From positions 186,001 through 250,000 of the forward strand of contig NZ_MRTQ01000001.1 of assembly GCF_001956215.1 (NCBI RefSeq): 64,000 nucleotides of DNA, given 5' to 3'. Position 1 is the stretch's first letter, and every line of letters begins with the position of its first letter. Of this stretch, positions 28,095 to 36,940 are shown in pieces. The notes under the pieces were generated by a model that worked only from the letters and a program-made list of their open reading frames with translations, was not told the DNA's origin and made no database searches. Position numbers and translations under genes: made by a program. The stretch comes from Paenibacillus sp. FSL R5-0490 (GTDB lineage: Bacteria > Bacillota > Bacilli > Bacillales > Cytobacillaceae).

Positions 28095-28133
28095 AAAAAG
28101 ACAGTGTCAATGAACATTGGCATTGTCTTTTTA
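28095..28133 (+). terminator. Terminator after spoVK
   Basis: AAAAGACA-TG-CAATG stem paired with ATTG-CA-TGTCTTTTT; ends just before the glutaredoxin ribosome site. Confidence 0.82.
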
Positions 28134-28153
28134 CTGGAGGAGGAATGTATATA

Positions 28154-28387
28154 ATGAATGAAATTACAGTTTATACTACGAATACTTGTCCGTACTGTAC
28201 GATGGTGAAGAACTTCCTTGATCAGCAGGGGCTGGAGTATAAAGAGGTTAATGTCCAGAATGACCAGAGAGAAGCACAAAAACTGGTTGAAACCACAGGC
28301 CAAATGGGAGTGCCTCAAATCAATGTGAATGGAAAATGGGTTATAGGCTTTGATCCGAATACGATTATGGCGAATGTAAATCAATAA
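28154..28387 (+). CDS. Glutaredoxin-family thiol protein
   Basis: 77 aa from MNEITVYTTNTCPYC; the upstream ATG at 28145 abuts the GGAGGAGG site, so 28154 is preferred. Dithiol active site C12-P-Y-C15, cis-Pro segment GVPQINVNG near residue 58, as in NrdH/GrxC-type reductases. Likely reduces small disulfides or protein mixed disulfides in the cytosol. Single gene with its own terminator on both sides. Confidence 0.9.
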   Translation: MNEITVYTTNTCPYCTMVKNFLDQQGLEYKEVNVQNDQREAQKLVETTGQMGVPQINVNGKWVIGFDPNTIMANVNQ

Positions 28388-28393
28388 TATGGA

Positions 28394-28427
28394 GAGGCCT
28401 GCTCGTGGAATGAGCAGGTCTTTTTAA
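28394..28427 (+). terminator. Terminator after the glutaredoxin gene
   Basis: AG-CCTGCTC stem paired with GAGCAGG-CT, then a T run. Confidence 0.88.
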
Positions 28428-28457
28428 TAAGATAAAAATGTTTGCAATAACAATAAT

Positions 28458-28485
28458 AAAAGCACCAGCTTAAGCCGATGCTTTT
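28458..28485 (-). terminator. Terminator overlapping the 3' end of the TRIC-type gene
   Basis: AAAAGCA...TGCTTTT outer arms with an inner GC-TTAA-GC core; spans the stop codon at 28470-28472. The tail on the minus strand is T-rich. Confidence 0.6.
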
Positions 28486-29084
28486 GTCCCAAGCCTCTTA
28501 ACGGGAAGCTTCCAATTATATGTGTAAGATAATACCCTCAAAGCGGTAATAATGATAAACAAAGCATAAAGTTCAAACGGTGCTGATGCGATTCCGAGTC
28601 CGACTGCGAAGCCGCAAAGGATAGCCCAGACAGCATAAATTTCAGAACGTAATACAAGCGGTTTTCTTCTTGCAAGAAGGTCGCGGACTATTCCACCGCC
28701 GCTTCCTGTCAATACTGCTGCCACAATTACAGCGCTTAAAGGATGATTCATTTCCGTTGCGTACAATGCTCCTTGGATGGCAAATGCGGATAATCCGATT
28801 GCGTCAGTGAAATTTCCCCACTTTTGCCAGTGTTTGAGGAGGTTGTTCGGGAACAGCATTACTGCTGTGATGGATAAAAGGGCAATCTGAAAAAATAACC
28901 CCTGTTCCCAAAGGGCAGAGACTGGAACACCTATTAGCAGGTTTCGGATGGCCCCGCCGCCAAAAGCAGTAACAATCCCGAGGATATAAACACCCAAAAT
29001 ATCATATTCTTCTTCCATGGCTACAATTGCACCGCTGACAGCGAATGCAATAGTGCCAATCATACTTAAAACTTCCCATGTCAT
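28470..29084 (-). CDS. Trimeric intracellular cation (TRIC/UPF0126) channel-like membrane protein
   Basis: 204 aa from MTWEVLSMIGTIAFAVSGA, with GAGGAG nine bases before; the longer frame (29132) lacks a site. Six to seven membrane helices in two UPF0126 repeats, each with the Gly-rich kink: GIVTAFGGGAIRNLL and VLTGSGGGIVRDLL. B. subtilis YvgT is the likely counterpart. Prokaryotic TRIC members conduct K+; the ion here is not proven. Confidence 0.9.
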   Translation of the reverse strand: MTWEVLSMIGTIAFAVSGAIVAMEEEYDILGVYILGIVTAFGGGAIRNLLIGVPVSALWEQGLFFQIALLSITAVMLFPNNLLKHWQKWGNFTDAIGLSAFAIQGALYATEMNHPLSAVIVAAVLTGSGGGIVRDLLARRKPLVLRSEIYAVWAILCGFAVGLGIASAPFELYALFIIITALRVLSYTYNWKLPVKRLGTKASA

Positions 29085-29313
29085 ATGCCATTTCTCCTCA
29101 TGATGCAAATCTCTAAATCTATTATTGTCCAAGTTAATTACAAACGTAAATTCTTTCCAAACAATATGATTTTAACACGGAAAAAAAGAAATTCAACCTT
29201 TTTTACACATTTAAACGTAATGTACAAAAGCCTATGATTAGCGGTGAGATTAGTATTTGACCAGGTTTTTTGTTATGATCAATTAAAATAAGAATATGAA
29301 AGAGGGATGCTGG

Positions 29314-30570
29314 TTGGAACACAAGCCAGATTATGAAAAGGTTATTCTTGTCGGCTGCCATACTGAAGATGATGATCAGCGGTTTGAATATTCAATGGAA
29401 GAATTGGAATCCTTAACGGAAACCGCCAACGGGAAAGTTTTAGCTTCGGTGACACAAAAAAGGGAACGTGTTCATCCGTCTACATATATAGGAAAAGGAA
29501 AAGTGGAGGAATTGGCTGCTCTTCAGGAAGAAATGGAAGCAGATATTATCATTTTTAACGATGAGCTTTCACCAAGCCAGGTTCGAAACCTATCTGCAGA
29601 TTTGGATGCACGAATCATTGACCGCACACAGCTGATATTAGATATCTTTGCTCAGAGAGCACGCTCTAAAGAAGGGAAACTGCAGGTTGAGCTGGCTCAA
29701 TTGCAGTATCTGCTGCCGCGCCTGTCAGGCCAGGGCGTCCAGCTTTCAAGACTTGGAGCGGGAATTGGCACAAGGGGACCGGGTGAGACAAAGCTTGAGT
29801 CAGACCGCCGGCATATCCGCCGCCGCATTGATGATATTAAGACCCAGCTTTCGGTCATTGTGCAGCACCGGGACAGATATCGTGAACGGAGGAAGAAAAA
29901 CAAAGCGTTCCAAATTGCGCTTGTCGGCTATACAAACGCAGGGAAGTCCACGATTTTTAACAGGCTGTCTGAAGCAGATTCTTATGAAGAGAACCAGCTG
30001 TTCGCCACACTTGACCCAATGACCCGCAAGCTGATTTTGCCAAGCGGATTCATTACACTTGTGACAGATACAGTCGGATTTATTCAGGATTTGCCGACTA
30101 CGCTGATTGCGGCCTTCCGATCCACCCTGGAAGAAGTAAAGGAAGCAGATCTCCTTCTTCATGTAGTCGATATGTCCAATCCGGATTATTTCCAGCATGA
30201 ACAGACAGTCAATAAACTAATAGAAGATTTGGAAAATGATAAAATACCGCAGCTGACGGTTTATAATAAGAGAGATCTGAAGCATCCTGATTTTGTCCCG
30301 ACCGCCAGGACAGAAATAATTCAAATCAGTGCCTTTGAAGAAGATGACCGCAATGAGCTGAAACGGAAGATCGAGCAGATGATCCTGGGGATGATGAAGC
30401 CTTACCATGTTGAGGTGCCGTCGACAGAAGGGAAACTGCTGTCACAGCTTAAGAATGAAACCATCCTGAGGGAATTGACTTTTAATGAAGACAAAGAACT
30501 CTATGTCTGCAAGGGCTATTACCTCGAAGACCATCAAATCTCAGGACCTTTAACGAAATATACCGTATAG
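29314..30570 (+). CDS. hflX: HflX-type ribosome-associated GTPase (YnbA)
   Basis: 418 aa from a TTG start after AGAGGGA; an ATG 18 nt upstream lacks a ribosome site. N-terminal HflX nucleotide-binding domain with the signature [18 protein letters not shown] and [13 protein letters not shown] near 160, then a GTPase domain: G1 GYTNAGKST near 205, G2/G3 [11 protein letters not shown]4 NKRD. Splits stalled or vacant ribosomes. Followed 13 nt later by ynbB, as in B. subtilis. Confidence 0.95.
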   Translation: MEHKPDYEKVILVGCHTEDDDQRFEYSMEELESLTETANGKVLASVTQKRERVHPSTYIGKGKVEELAALQEEMEADIIIFNDELSPSQVRNLSADLDARIIDRTQLILDIFAQRARSKEGKLQVELAQLQYLLPRLSGQGVQLSRLGAGIGTRGPGETKLESDRRHIRRRIDDIKTQLSVIVQHRDRYRERRKKNKAFQIALVGYTNAGKSTIFNRLSEADSYEENQLFATLDPMTRKLILPSGFITLVTDTVGFIQDLPTTLIAAFRSTLEEVKEADLLLHVVDMSNPDYFQHEQTVNKLIEDLENDKIPQLTVYNKRDLKHPDFVPTARTEIIQISAFEEDDRNELKRKIEQMILGMMKPYHVEVPSTEGKLLSQLKNETILRELTFNEDKELYVCKGYYLEDHQISGPLTKYTV

Positions 30571-30583
30571 TTAGGAGAACATC

Positions 30584-31855
30584 ATGTTTCAACAGTTATC
30601 ACAAGGAGAAAAGCTGCAGCCGATTGTAAAAGAAGTGGAGCAGCAAATTTCAGAAGTATTAAAGAACATTGATGAGCGGATTGATGAGAATCAATTCCGT
30701 GTATTAAAGAGCTTTCAAAATTTCAAAGTCAGCGATTCTCATTTCATTCCATCAACCGGTTACGGTTACGATGATATCGGCAGGGATACATTGGAGGAAA
30801 TATATGCAGAAGTATTCGGCGGGGAAGCAGGATTAGTGCGTCCTCAGATTATTTCCGGCACCCATGCCATTTCCATTGCACTCTTTGGCGTATTGCGGCC
30901 GGGTGATGAATTGCTGTACATAACAGGAAAGCCGTATGACACATTGGAAGAAATCGTCGGAATCCGCGGAACAGGCAACGGCTCGCTGAAAGAGTTCGAC
31001 ATTGGGTACAATAGCATCCCGCTGAATGAAGATGGGAGCATCAATTACTCTGCGGTTGAAAAAGCAATCAAGCCGAACACGAAAATGATTGGCATTCAGC
31101 GTTCTAAAGGATACGCAACAAGACCATCCTTCACAATTGAACAAATAGAAGAAATGATTCAGTTTGTAAAAGAAATTAAGCCGGATGCAATTGTTTTTGT
31201 TGACAATTGTTACGGGGAGTTTGTAGAGGACAGGGAGCCTTGCCATGTTGGGGCAGATTTGATGGCGGGGTCGCTAATCAAGAACCCTGGCGGCGGGATC
31301 GCCAAGACTGGCGGCTATATTGTCGGGAAGAAAGAATGGGTGGAAGCCTGTTCCTACAGAATGACTTCCCCGGGAATTGGTGCAGAAGCAGGTGCGTCCC
31401 TGTACAGCCTTCAGGAAATGTATCAGGGCTTTTTCCTTGCTCCACACGTTGTCGGCCAGGCAATGAAGGGGGCTGTTTTTACGGCAGCACTGCTTGAGCG
31501 GCTTGGAATGAACTCCAATCCAAAATGGAATAGTAAAAGAACTGATTTAATTCAATCTGTTCAATTCGATGATAAAGAAAAAATGGTGAGGTTCTGCCAG
31601 GCGATTCAATTTGCATCACCTGTTAATTCCCACGTAACCGCCTACCCAGCTTATATGCCGGGATATGAAGATGATGTCATCATGGCAGCGGGTACTTTTA
31701 TACAGGGTGCCAGCATTGAGCTGACCGCAGACGGTCCAATAAGGCCTCCGTACGTTGCCTATGTGCAGGGCGGCCTTACCTATTCGCATGTAAAAATGGC
31801 TGTATGCATAGCATTGAACCAATTGCTGGAAAAGGGTTTAGTCCAAATAAATTAG
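30584..31855 (+). CDS. ynbB: YnbB, PLP-dependent C-S lyase family (aluminium-resistance type)
   Basis: 423 aa, ATG after AGGAG. Fold-type I PLP enzyme of the cystathionine/methionine gamma-lyase-related family annotated as aluminium resistance protein. PLP lysine probably in SLIKNPGGGIAKTGGYIVG near 230; VDNCYGEFVE carries the ring-stacking Asp. Actual substrate unknown. Cotranscribed with hflX and upstream of glnR as in B. subtilis. Confidence 0.9.
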   Translation: MFQQLSQGEKLQPIVKEVEQQISEVLKNIDERIDENQFRVLKSFQNFKVSDSHFIPSTGYGYDDIGRDTLEEIYAEVFGGEAGLVRPQIISGTHAISIALFGVLRPGDELLYITGKPYDTLEEIVGIRGTGNGSLKEFDIGYNSIPLNEDGSINYSAVEKAIKPNTKMIGIQRSKGYATRPSFTIEQIEEMIQFVKEIKPDAIVFVDNCYGEFVEDREPCHVGADLMAGSLIKNPGGGIAKTGGYIVGKKEWVEACSYRMTSPGIGAEAGASLYSLQEMYQGFFLAPHVVGQAMKGAVFTAALLERLGMNSNPKWNSKRTDLIQSVQFDDKEKMVRFCQAIQFASPVNSHVTAYPAYMPGYEDDVIMAAGTFIQGASIELTADGPIRPPYVAYVQGGLTYSHVKMAVCIALNQLLEKGLVQIN

Positions 31856-31866
31856 GTAAATATAAG

Positions 31867-31900
31867 AGGGACAGCTACATAGTTAGTTGTCCCTTTCTTT
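31867..31900 (+). terminator. Terminator after ynbB
   Basis: AGGGACA paired with TGTCCCT over a 14-nt loop that can pair further, followed by TTCTTTTG. Confidence 0.8.
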
Positions 31901-31956
31901 TGCTTTACTGAGAATTATATGAAAATATGAAAGGCAAAAATTTTTTGAAAAAATCA

Positions 31957-31973
31957 TGTTATAAAACCTAACA
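31957..31973. promoter_or_regulatory. GlnR/TnrA box 1
   Basis: TGTTATAAAACCTAACA fits TGTNA-N7-TNACA at every fixed position. Lies just upstream of the glnR -35 element. Confidence 0.88.
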
Positions 31974-31978
31974 TTCTA

Positions 31979-32007
31979 TTGACAGATTTTCTAACATTAC
32001 ATATAAT
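31979..32007 (+). promoter_or_regulatory. Sigma-A promoter of glnRA
   Basis: Perfect TTGACA (31979-31984), 17-nt spacer, TATAAT (32002-32007). The -35 is covered by GlnR/TnrA box 2. Confidence 0.93.
31980..31996. promoter_or_regulatory. GlnR/TnrA box 2
   Basis: TGACAGATTTTCTAACA, one mismatch to TGTNA-N7-TNACA, overlapping the -35 element. Two tandem boxes are the B. subtilis glnRA layout, giving repression in nitrogen excess. Confidence 0.8.
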
Positions 32008-32042
32008 AAACTCAAGAAGTAATTGAAATGGGGGAGAAATAG

Positions 32043-32450
32043 TTGACTGGAAGCGAAATTCGACGTTCCATGCCGCTTTTCCCAATTGGTACTGTCATGC
32101 AGCTGACTGACCTGACTGCAAGGCAGATTCGCTATTATGAAGAACACCAATTGATATCTCCAGCTAGAACTGACGGAAACAGAAGGCTTTTTTCCTTAAA
32201 CGACATCGATGTCCTTCTGGAAATCAAAGATTTAATTGATCAAGGTGTGAACATGGCCGGGATCAAGCAGCTATTTTTCGTTAAAGAACAGCAAGCGCTA
32301 ACTGAAACCATGAATAAACAAGCTGAAAAAGGGAGACGCGATCTATCGGATGAAGAAATCCGGAAGCTTCTGCGCAAGGAAATTGTGCAGGCGGGCCGTT
32401 TTAATCGCTCTTCATCCCGTCAGGGTAACATCCACCGCTTTTTCCATTAA
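32043..32450 (+). CDS. glnR: Nitrogen-responsive repressor GlnR
   Basis: 135 aa MerR-family regulator, TTG start after GGGGGAG. Winged HTH with [18 protein letters not shown] and [17 protein letters not shown] at residues about 5-45; C-terminal tail ends QGNIHRFFH, the part that senses feedback-inhibited glutamine synthetase in B. subtilis. Represses its own operon through the two boxes upstream. 101 nt before glnA with no terminator, so cotranscribed. Confidence 0.97.
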   Translation: MTGSEIRRSMPLFPIGTVMQLTDLTARQIRYYEEHQLISPARTDGNRRLFSLNDIDVLLEIKDLIDQGVNMAGIKQLFFVKEQQALTETMNKQAEKGRRDLSDEEIRKLLRKEIVQAGRFNRSSSRQGNIHRFFH

Positions 32451-32551
32451 GAAAGCCGTTTTTAGCTCGTTGATAATGTCTTGGATTTCCGGGCGCGCAT
32501 TAACAGAGCAAAAAATAAATTACACATGTAAATTTAAGGGAGGAACTACCA

Positions 32552-33886
32552 GTGGCTAAGTTTACTAAAGAAGATATTAAACGTATTGCAGAAGAGGAAA
32601 ATGTGAAATTTGTCCGTTTACAGTTTACGGATATCCTTGGAACAATTAAGAATGTGGAAATTCCAATCAGCCAGCTTGAAAAAGCGCTTGATAACAAAAT
32701 GATGTTTGATGGATCTTCAATCGAAGGTTTCGTGCGAATTGAAGAGTCAGACATGAATCTATATCCAGACCTTGATACTTGGGTAGTGTTTCCTTGGACT
32801 GCAGAAAAAGGCAAAGTGGCTCGTCTGATTTGTGATATCTATAATCCGGATGGAACTCCATTCCTTGGCGATCCGCGAAGCAACCTAAAACGCATCCTTA
32901 AAGAAATGGAAGACCTTGGCTACACTGATTTTAACTTAGGGCCTGAACCGGAATTCTTCCTTTTCAAGCTTGACCATGCAGGAGAGCCGACTCTGGAACT
33001 AAACGACAATGGCGGATACTTCGACCTTGCTCCGACTGATCTTGGCGAAAACTGCCGCCGTGATATCGTACTTGAGCTCGAAGAAATGGGCTTTGAAATT
33101 GAAGCTTCCCACCATGAGGTTGCACCTGGCCAGCACGAAATCGACTTCAAATATGCGGACGCTTTAACAGCTTGTGACCAGATTCAGACGTTCAAGCTAG
33201 TTGTTAAAACCATTGCACGCAAGCACGGCTTGCATGCGACATTTATGCCTAAGCCATTATTCGGTGTCAGCGGATCTGGAATGCACTGCAACGTTTCACT
33301 ATTCAAGGATGGGAAAAATGCATTCTTCAATGAAACCGGCGATCTTCAGCTAAGTGATGACGCCCGCCACTTTATTGCTGGTATCGTGAATCATGCAACT
33401 GCATTTACAGCTGTGACAAACCCTATCGTTAACTCATACAAGCGTCTGGTACCGGGCTATGAAGCACCTTGCTATGTTGCCTGGTCTGCTCAAAACCGTT
33501 CACCTCTCATCCGTATCCCTGCTTCCCGCGGAGTAAGTACACGTGTTGAGGTGCGGAGCGTTGACCCTGCTGCGAACCCATACCTTGCTATGGCTGTATT
33601 ATTAAAAGCTGGCCTGGACGGAATCAAAAATAAAATGACTCCTCCTGCTCCAGTGGACCGCAATATCTATGTAATGACAAAAGAAGAGCGTGAGGAAGAA
33701 GGAATCAAAGATCTGCCTCCTACTTTGGCAGCGGCCCTTGAAGAGCTAAAGAGAGATGAGGTAATTGTTTCTGCTCTTGGCGATCACATTTTTGAACATT
33801 TCATTGAAGCGAAAGAAATCGAGTGGGATATGTTCCGTACGCAAGTGCATCCATGGGAGCGCGAGCAGTACCTGAGCATGTACTAA
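32552..33886 (+). CDS. glnA: Glutamine synthetase type I-alpha
   Basis: 444 aa, GTG start behind GGGAGGA. ATP-dependent synthesis of glutamine from glutamate and ammonia; dodecamer; the feedback-inhibited form also signals to GlnR and TnrA. Family motifs: [10 protein letters not shown] near 53, GPEPEFFLF near 131, [14 protein letters not shown] near 232, [13 protein letters not shown] near 318. No adenylylation loop Tyr, as expected for Bacillus. Ends [10 protein letters not shown]. Confidence 0.98.
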   Translation: MAKFTKEDIKRIAEEENVKFVRLQFTDILGTIKNVEIPISQLEKALDNKMMFDGSSIEGFVRIEESDMNLYPDLDTWVVFPWTAEKGKVARLICDIYNPDGTPFLGDPRSNLKRILKEMEDLGYTDFNLGPEPEFFLFKLDHAGEPTLELNDNGGYFDLAPTDLGENCRRDIVLELEEMGFEIEASHHEVAPGQHEIDFKYADALTACDQIQTFKLVVKTIARKHGLHATFMPKPLFGVSGSGMHCNVSLFKDGKNAFFNETGDLQLSDDARHFIAGIVNHATAFTAVTNPIVNSYKRLVPGYEAPCYVAWSAQNRSPLIRIPASRGVSTRVEVRSVDPAANPYLAMAVLLKAGLDGIKNKMTPPAPVDRNIYVMTKEEREEEGIKDLPPTLAAALEELKRDEVIVSALGDHIFEHFIEAKEIEWDMFRTQVHPWEREQYLSMY

Positions 33887-33892
33887 GAAAAT

Positions 33893-33931
33893 ATGACAAC
33901 CCCTGGCTGATAAAGTCAGGGGTTGTCATTA
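33893..33931 (+). terminator. Strong hairpin after glnA
   Basis: ATGACAACCCCTG paired with CAGGGGTTGTCAT over an 11-nt loop. It lacks a T run; a second hairpin with a T-rich arm (AAAACC-CGTT...AACG-GGTTTT, about 33945-33973) follows. Confidence 0.7.
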
Positions 33932-33999
33932 TGGAAAATGCAAAAACCCCGTTTTTAAATGAACGAGGTTTTAACCAATTTCTATCTCTCTGCATCTCT

Positions 34000-34284
34000 C
34001 TATTCTTTGTGTCTTATTTTTAAGAAATCGAGACATGTCAGCAGTGCATCTCCTCCAAATCCTGCAATTACTGCCAGTAGAACTACTTTTAAGGCAGAGT
34101 CAGGATCTGAAGATACGACCAAAAAAACAGCCGCTAAAGCCCCCATGATTACCTCTTCAAAGACCCCCAGATAGATGAATTTTTTTGTCCTTCTGGGTTT
34201 AACCATTTTGCCTTCTTTTCGAATATGTCCAACGACACCGACCAGCCCACCAATCAACAAAGCGAAGGTAATGTTCAAAAACAT
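34000..34284 (-). CDS. Small three-helix membrane protein (DUF4257-like)
   Basis: 94 aa, ATG with AGTGTGAAG upstream on the minus strand. Membrane segments at about 2-20 (NITFALLIGGLVGVVGHI), 44-59 and 64-82; a basic loop (KEGKMVKPRRTKK) lies between the first two. Probably the DUF4257 family of Bacillus, though I am not certain of the number. Function unknown. Sits alone between glnA and lexA. The 34285-34532 stretch upstream shows no further gene. Confidence 0.7.
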   Translation of the reverse strand: MFLNITFALLIGGLVGVVGHIRKEGKMVKPRRTKKFIYLGVFEEVIMGALAAVFLVVSSDPDSALKVVLLAVIAGFGGDALLTCLDFLKIRHKE

Positions 34285-34533
34285 TTTTTCTTCACACTCC
34301 TAAAGTCGAGATTTTGGACAAGCGACCTTAGGTTGATTCTCGGTGTATTACCATTATATTGAAAGTGAATATAAAATAACATGCATAAAAATACCGAATT
34401 TTCTGAATAATAAATTAGTCATTCATGACTGTAACCTTATGTTTGAATAAAAGTATCAGTTACTTTCGTAGGATTTAGGTGATAGCACCAGGTAATAGGA
34501 ACTGATAACCTTCTTAAAATTGGAAAAAACAAA

Positions 34534-34560
34534 AAAGCAGGCAGAGATGCCTGCTTCTTA
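34534..34560 (-). terminator. Terminator of lexA
   Basis: AAGCAGGCA/TGCCTGCTT stem; on the minus strand it is followed by TTTTGTTTTTT. Confidence 0.9.
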
Positions 34561-34568
34561 ATAATCTA

Positions 34569-35192
34569 TTAATGCATGTGACGGTATACGCCTATAACCT
34601 TGCCAAGAATAGAAACATTTCGAAGTATTATTGGTTCCATTGTGGAGTTTTCCGGCTGCAGACGGATAAAGTCTTTTTCTTTAAAGAATCTCTTGACAGT
34701 CGCTTCATCTTCCTCTGTCATCGCAACTACTATATCCCCATTATTTGCAGTGCTCTGCTGTTTGACAATTACATAATCTCCATCAAGGATTCCTGCTTCA
34801 ATCATACTTTCTCCCATGATTTCAAGCATGAATACATGCTCGTCAGCCGGTGCCATTCTTTCCGGAAGAGGGAAGTATTCTTCAACATTTTCAATTGCCG
34901 TTATCGGCTGCCCTGCAGTTACTTTACCGACGATTGGGACATTAACTGCACTGACCTTGGGAATGTTAGAAGCCTCGTCCAAATCTAAAATTTCAATAGC
35001 ACGAGGTTTTGTAGGGTCCCTGCGGATCAGCCCTTTGCTTTCAAGTCTGGCCAGATGACCGTGAACGGTCGAACTTGAAGCCAGGCCGACTGCTTCACCG
35101 ATTTCCCTTACAGAAGGGGGATATCCTCTCAATTTAACTTCTTCTTTTATAAACTCTAATATATCTTGCTGTCTTTTTGATATTTTCACCAT
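34569..35192 (-). CDS. lexA: SOS repressor LexA
   Basis: 207 aa from [17 protein letters not shown] after ACGAGGTG; the open frame runs on to 35315 but the extra 41 residues have no homology and no start site. N-terminal winged HTH ([20 protein letters not shown]). Self-cleavage bond Ala93-Gly94 in VTAGQP, catalytic Ser129 (GESM) and Lys167 (TVKRF). Divergent from yneA with SOS boxes between them, so autoregulated. Confidence 0.98.
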   Translation of the reverse strand: MVKISKRQQDILEFIKEEVKLRGYPPSVREIGEAVGLASSSTVHGHLARLESKGLIRRDPTKPRAIEILDLDEASNIPKVSAVNVPIVGKVTAGQPITAIENVEEYFPLPERMAPADEHVFMLEIMGESMIEAGILDGDYVIVKQQSTANNGDIVVAMTEEDEATVKRFFKEKDFIRLQPENSTMEPIILRNVSILGKVIGVYRHMH

Positions 35193-35252
35193 CTTTACGC
35201 ACCTCGTATGTGTTTTAATTGTCTCAATTATAGCATCAATTACCATATGATA

Positions 35253-35266
35253 CAAACATAAGTTCG
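35253..35266. promoter_or_regulatory. SOS box 1 (lexA side)
   Basis: CAAACATAAGTTCG, 9 of 10 fixed positions of CGAAC-N4-GTTCG. Confidence 0.8.
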
Positions 35267-35274
35267 AATTTATA

Positions 35275-35304
35275 TTGACGCAAAACAAATGTTCGGTATA
35301 TAAT
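35275..35304 (+). promoter_or_regulatory. Sigma-A promoter of yneA
   Basis: TTGACG (35275-35280), 18-nt spacer, TATAAT (35299-35304). SOS box 2 lies within the spacer. Confidence 0.83.
35282..35295. promoter_or_regulatory. SOS box 2 (inside the yneA promoter)
   Basis: AAAACAAATGTTCG, 8 of 10 fixed positions; between the -35 and -10 of yneA, so LexA binding would block polymerase. Confidence 0.72.
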
Positions 35305-35318
35305 GAGATCAACAAATG

Positions 35319-35332
35319 CGAACATACATTCT
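35319..35332. promoter_or_regulatory. SOS box 3 (yneA leader)
   Basis: CGAACATACATTCT, 8 of 10 fixed positions, just after the expected yneA transcription start. The lexA-yneA gap of B. subtilis also holds three sites. Confidence 0.65.
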
Positions 35333-35348
35333 TTTAAGGTGGTTTATT

Positions 35349-35681
35349 ATGCTGAACAAATTGTGGAAATCATATTCCTATGCTATTATTCTCTTCGTTT
35401 TAAGCTTGGCAGCATCGTTTATATTACTCGTGCTCATTGAAACACCTGATACGGAAAAGTTTGTGAAAGTCACTGTTGCAGAAGGTGATTCTTTATGGAA
35501 GATTGCTGAAAATTTTTCTTCTGAGCATTCTCTGTCAACAGATCAATTTATAAATTGGGTAGAACAAAATAATGGGATAGCGGCAGGAAGGATTTTTCCG
35601 GGTGATGAAATTGTCATTCCAGTAAAAGCCCTGGATGACCAGCCATATAAAGAGCTTGCCAGTTCAGACCTTAACGAATAA
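35349..35681 (+). CDS. yneA: SOS cell-division inhibitor YneA
   Basis: 110 aa from MLNKLWKSYSYAI; AAGGTGG six bases upstream fixes this start over an ATG at 35316. One membrane anchor at about 9-32, then an extracytoplasmic LysM domain (VKVTVAEGDSLWKIAENF; FPGDEIVIPV). In B. subtilis it delays septation during DNA damage. First gene of yneA-yneB. Confidence 0.92.
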   Translation: MLNKLWKSYSYAIILFVLSLAASFILLVLIETPDTEKFVKVTVAEGDSLWKIAENFSSEHSLSTDQFINWVEQNNGIAAGRIFPGDEIVIPVKALDDQPYKELASSDLNE

Positions 35682-36336
<655 letters not shown>

Positions 36337-36338
<2 letters not shown>

Positions 36339-36370
36339 AGCACTTTTCTTGTAAAAGGTGCTCATTTTTA
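36337..36370 (+). terminator. Terminator after yneB
   Basis: AGCAC-TTTT stem paired with AAAA-GTGCT, then CATTTTTAG. Confidence 0.78.
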
Positions 36371-36395
36371 GTATGATGGCATTTGAGTTTCAGTA

Positions 36396-36424
36396 TTGTT
36401 CCATATCTGAAGCTGCTGTATAAT
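36396..36424 (+). promoter_or_regulatory. Sigma-A promoter of ynzC
   Basis: TTGTTC (36396-36401), 17-nt spacer, TATAAT (36419-36424). Confidence 0.75.
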
Positions 36425-36482
36425 AAAAACTTCCATCAGAATTGTTCAAAGGTTAACTTTTGATATAAAGGAGTTTTAATAA

Positions 36483-36716
36483 ATGCTGCCTAAACAAAAA
36501 CTTGCCCGAATTAATGAACTGGCAAAGAAGGCCAAGGAATCCGGACTAACAGAATCAGAAGCGAAAGAACAGACGTCTTTGCGCAAAGAGTATTTGGAGA
36601 CTTTCCGCTCTGGCATGTTAAACACGCTGAAGGGCGTTACAATCGTTGACCCGAAAGGGAACGATGTAACACCGAAAAAACTGAAAGAATTCCAAAATAA
36701 AAACCGCCTTCACTAA
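36483..36716 (+). CDS. ynzC: YnzC, DUF896 protein
   Basis: 77 aa, ATG after AAAGGAG. Two-helix DUF896 fold: KLARINELAKKAKESGLTES then REYLETFRSGMLNTLKG, with the conserved C-terminal VTPKKLKEFQ. Structure is known for B. subtilis YnzC but function is not; SOS linkage of the neighbouring operon does not extend here because it has its own promoter. Confidence 0.95.
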   Translation: MLPKQKLARINELAKKAKESGLTESEAKEQTSLRKEYLETFRSGMLNTLKGVTIVDPKGNDVTPKKLKEFQNKNRLH

Positions 36717-36765
36717 TAGTATAATTGCAAGGGATACACAGCGCTGTATTCCTTCTTTTAATAGA

Positions 36766-36799
36766 GGAGATGGCAATACTGACCTATCTCCGCTTTTTT
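36766..36799 (+). terminator. Terminator after ynzC
   Basis: GGAGAT-G paired with C-ATCTCC over a 10-nt loop, then GCTTTTTTT. Confidence 0.75.
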
Positions 36800-36806
36800 T
36801 ACATAT

Positions 36807-36851
36807 GCCGGTTCTTTTTGTGTCAATATAGTAACAAACCGGCTTTTTTTG
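36807..36851 (+). terminator. Second terminator-like hairpin before tkt
   Basis: GCCGGTT (36807-36813) paired with AACCGGC (36837-36843) across a long loop, followed by seven T. Confidence 0.65.
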
Positions 36852-36872
36852 TCCTTTACCTGACCCTATTGG

Positions 36873-36901
36873 TTGTGAAAAAAAGGGACACCCGATAATA
36901 T
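36873..36901 (+). promoter_or_regulatory. Sigma-A promoter of tkt
   Basis: TTGTGA (36873-36878), 17-nt spacer, TAATAT (36896-36901), 39 nt before the start codon. Confidence 0.65.
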
Positions 36902-36940
36902 TAAAAGAGTGAAGAATTACTACTCGAAAGGATGTATTGA

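Noticed and set aside
35193-35315. N-terminal extension of lexA
   Set aside because: The added 41 residues are translated promoter DNA with SOS boxes; the real ATG at 35192 has ACGAGGTG before it and matches known LexA.
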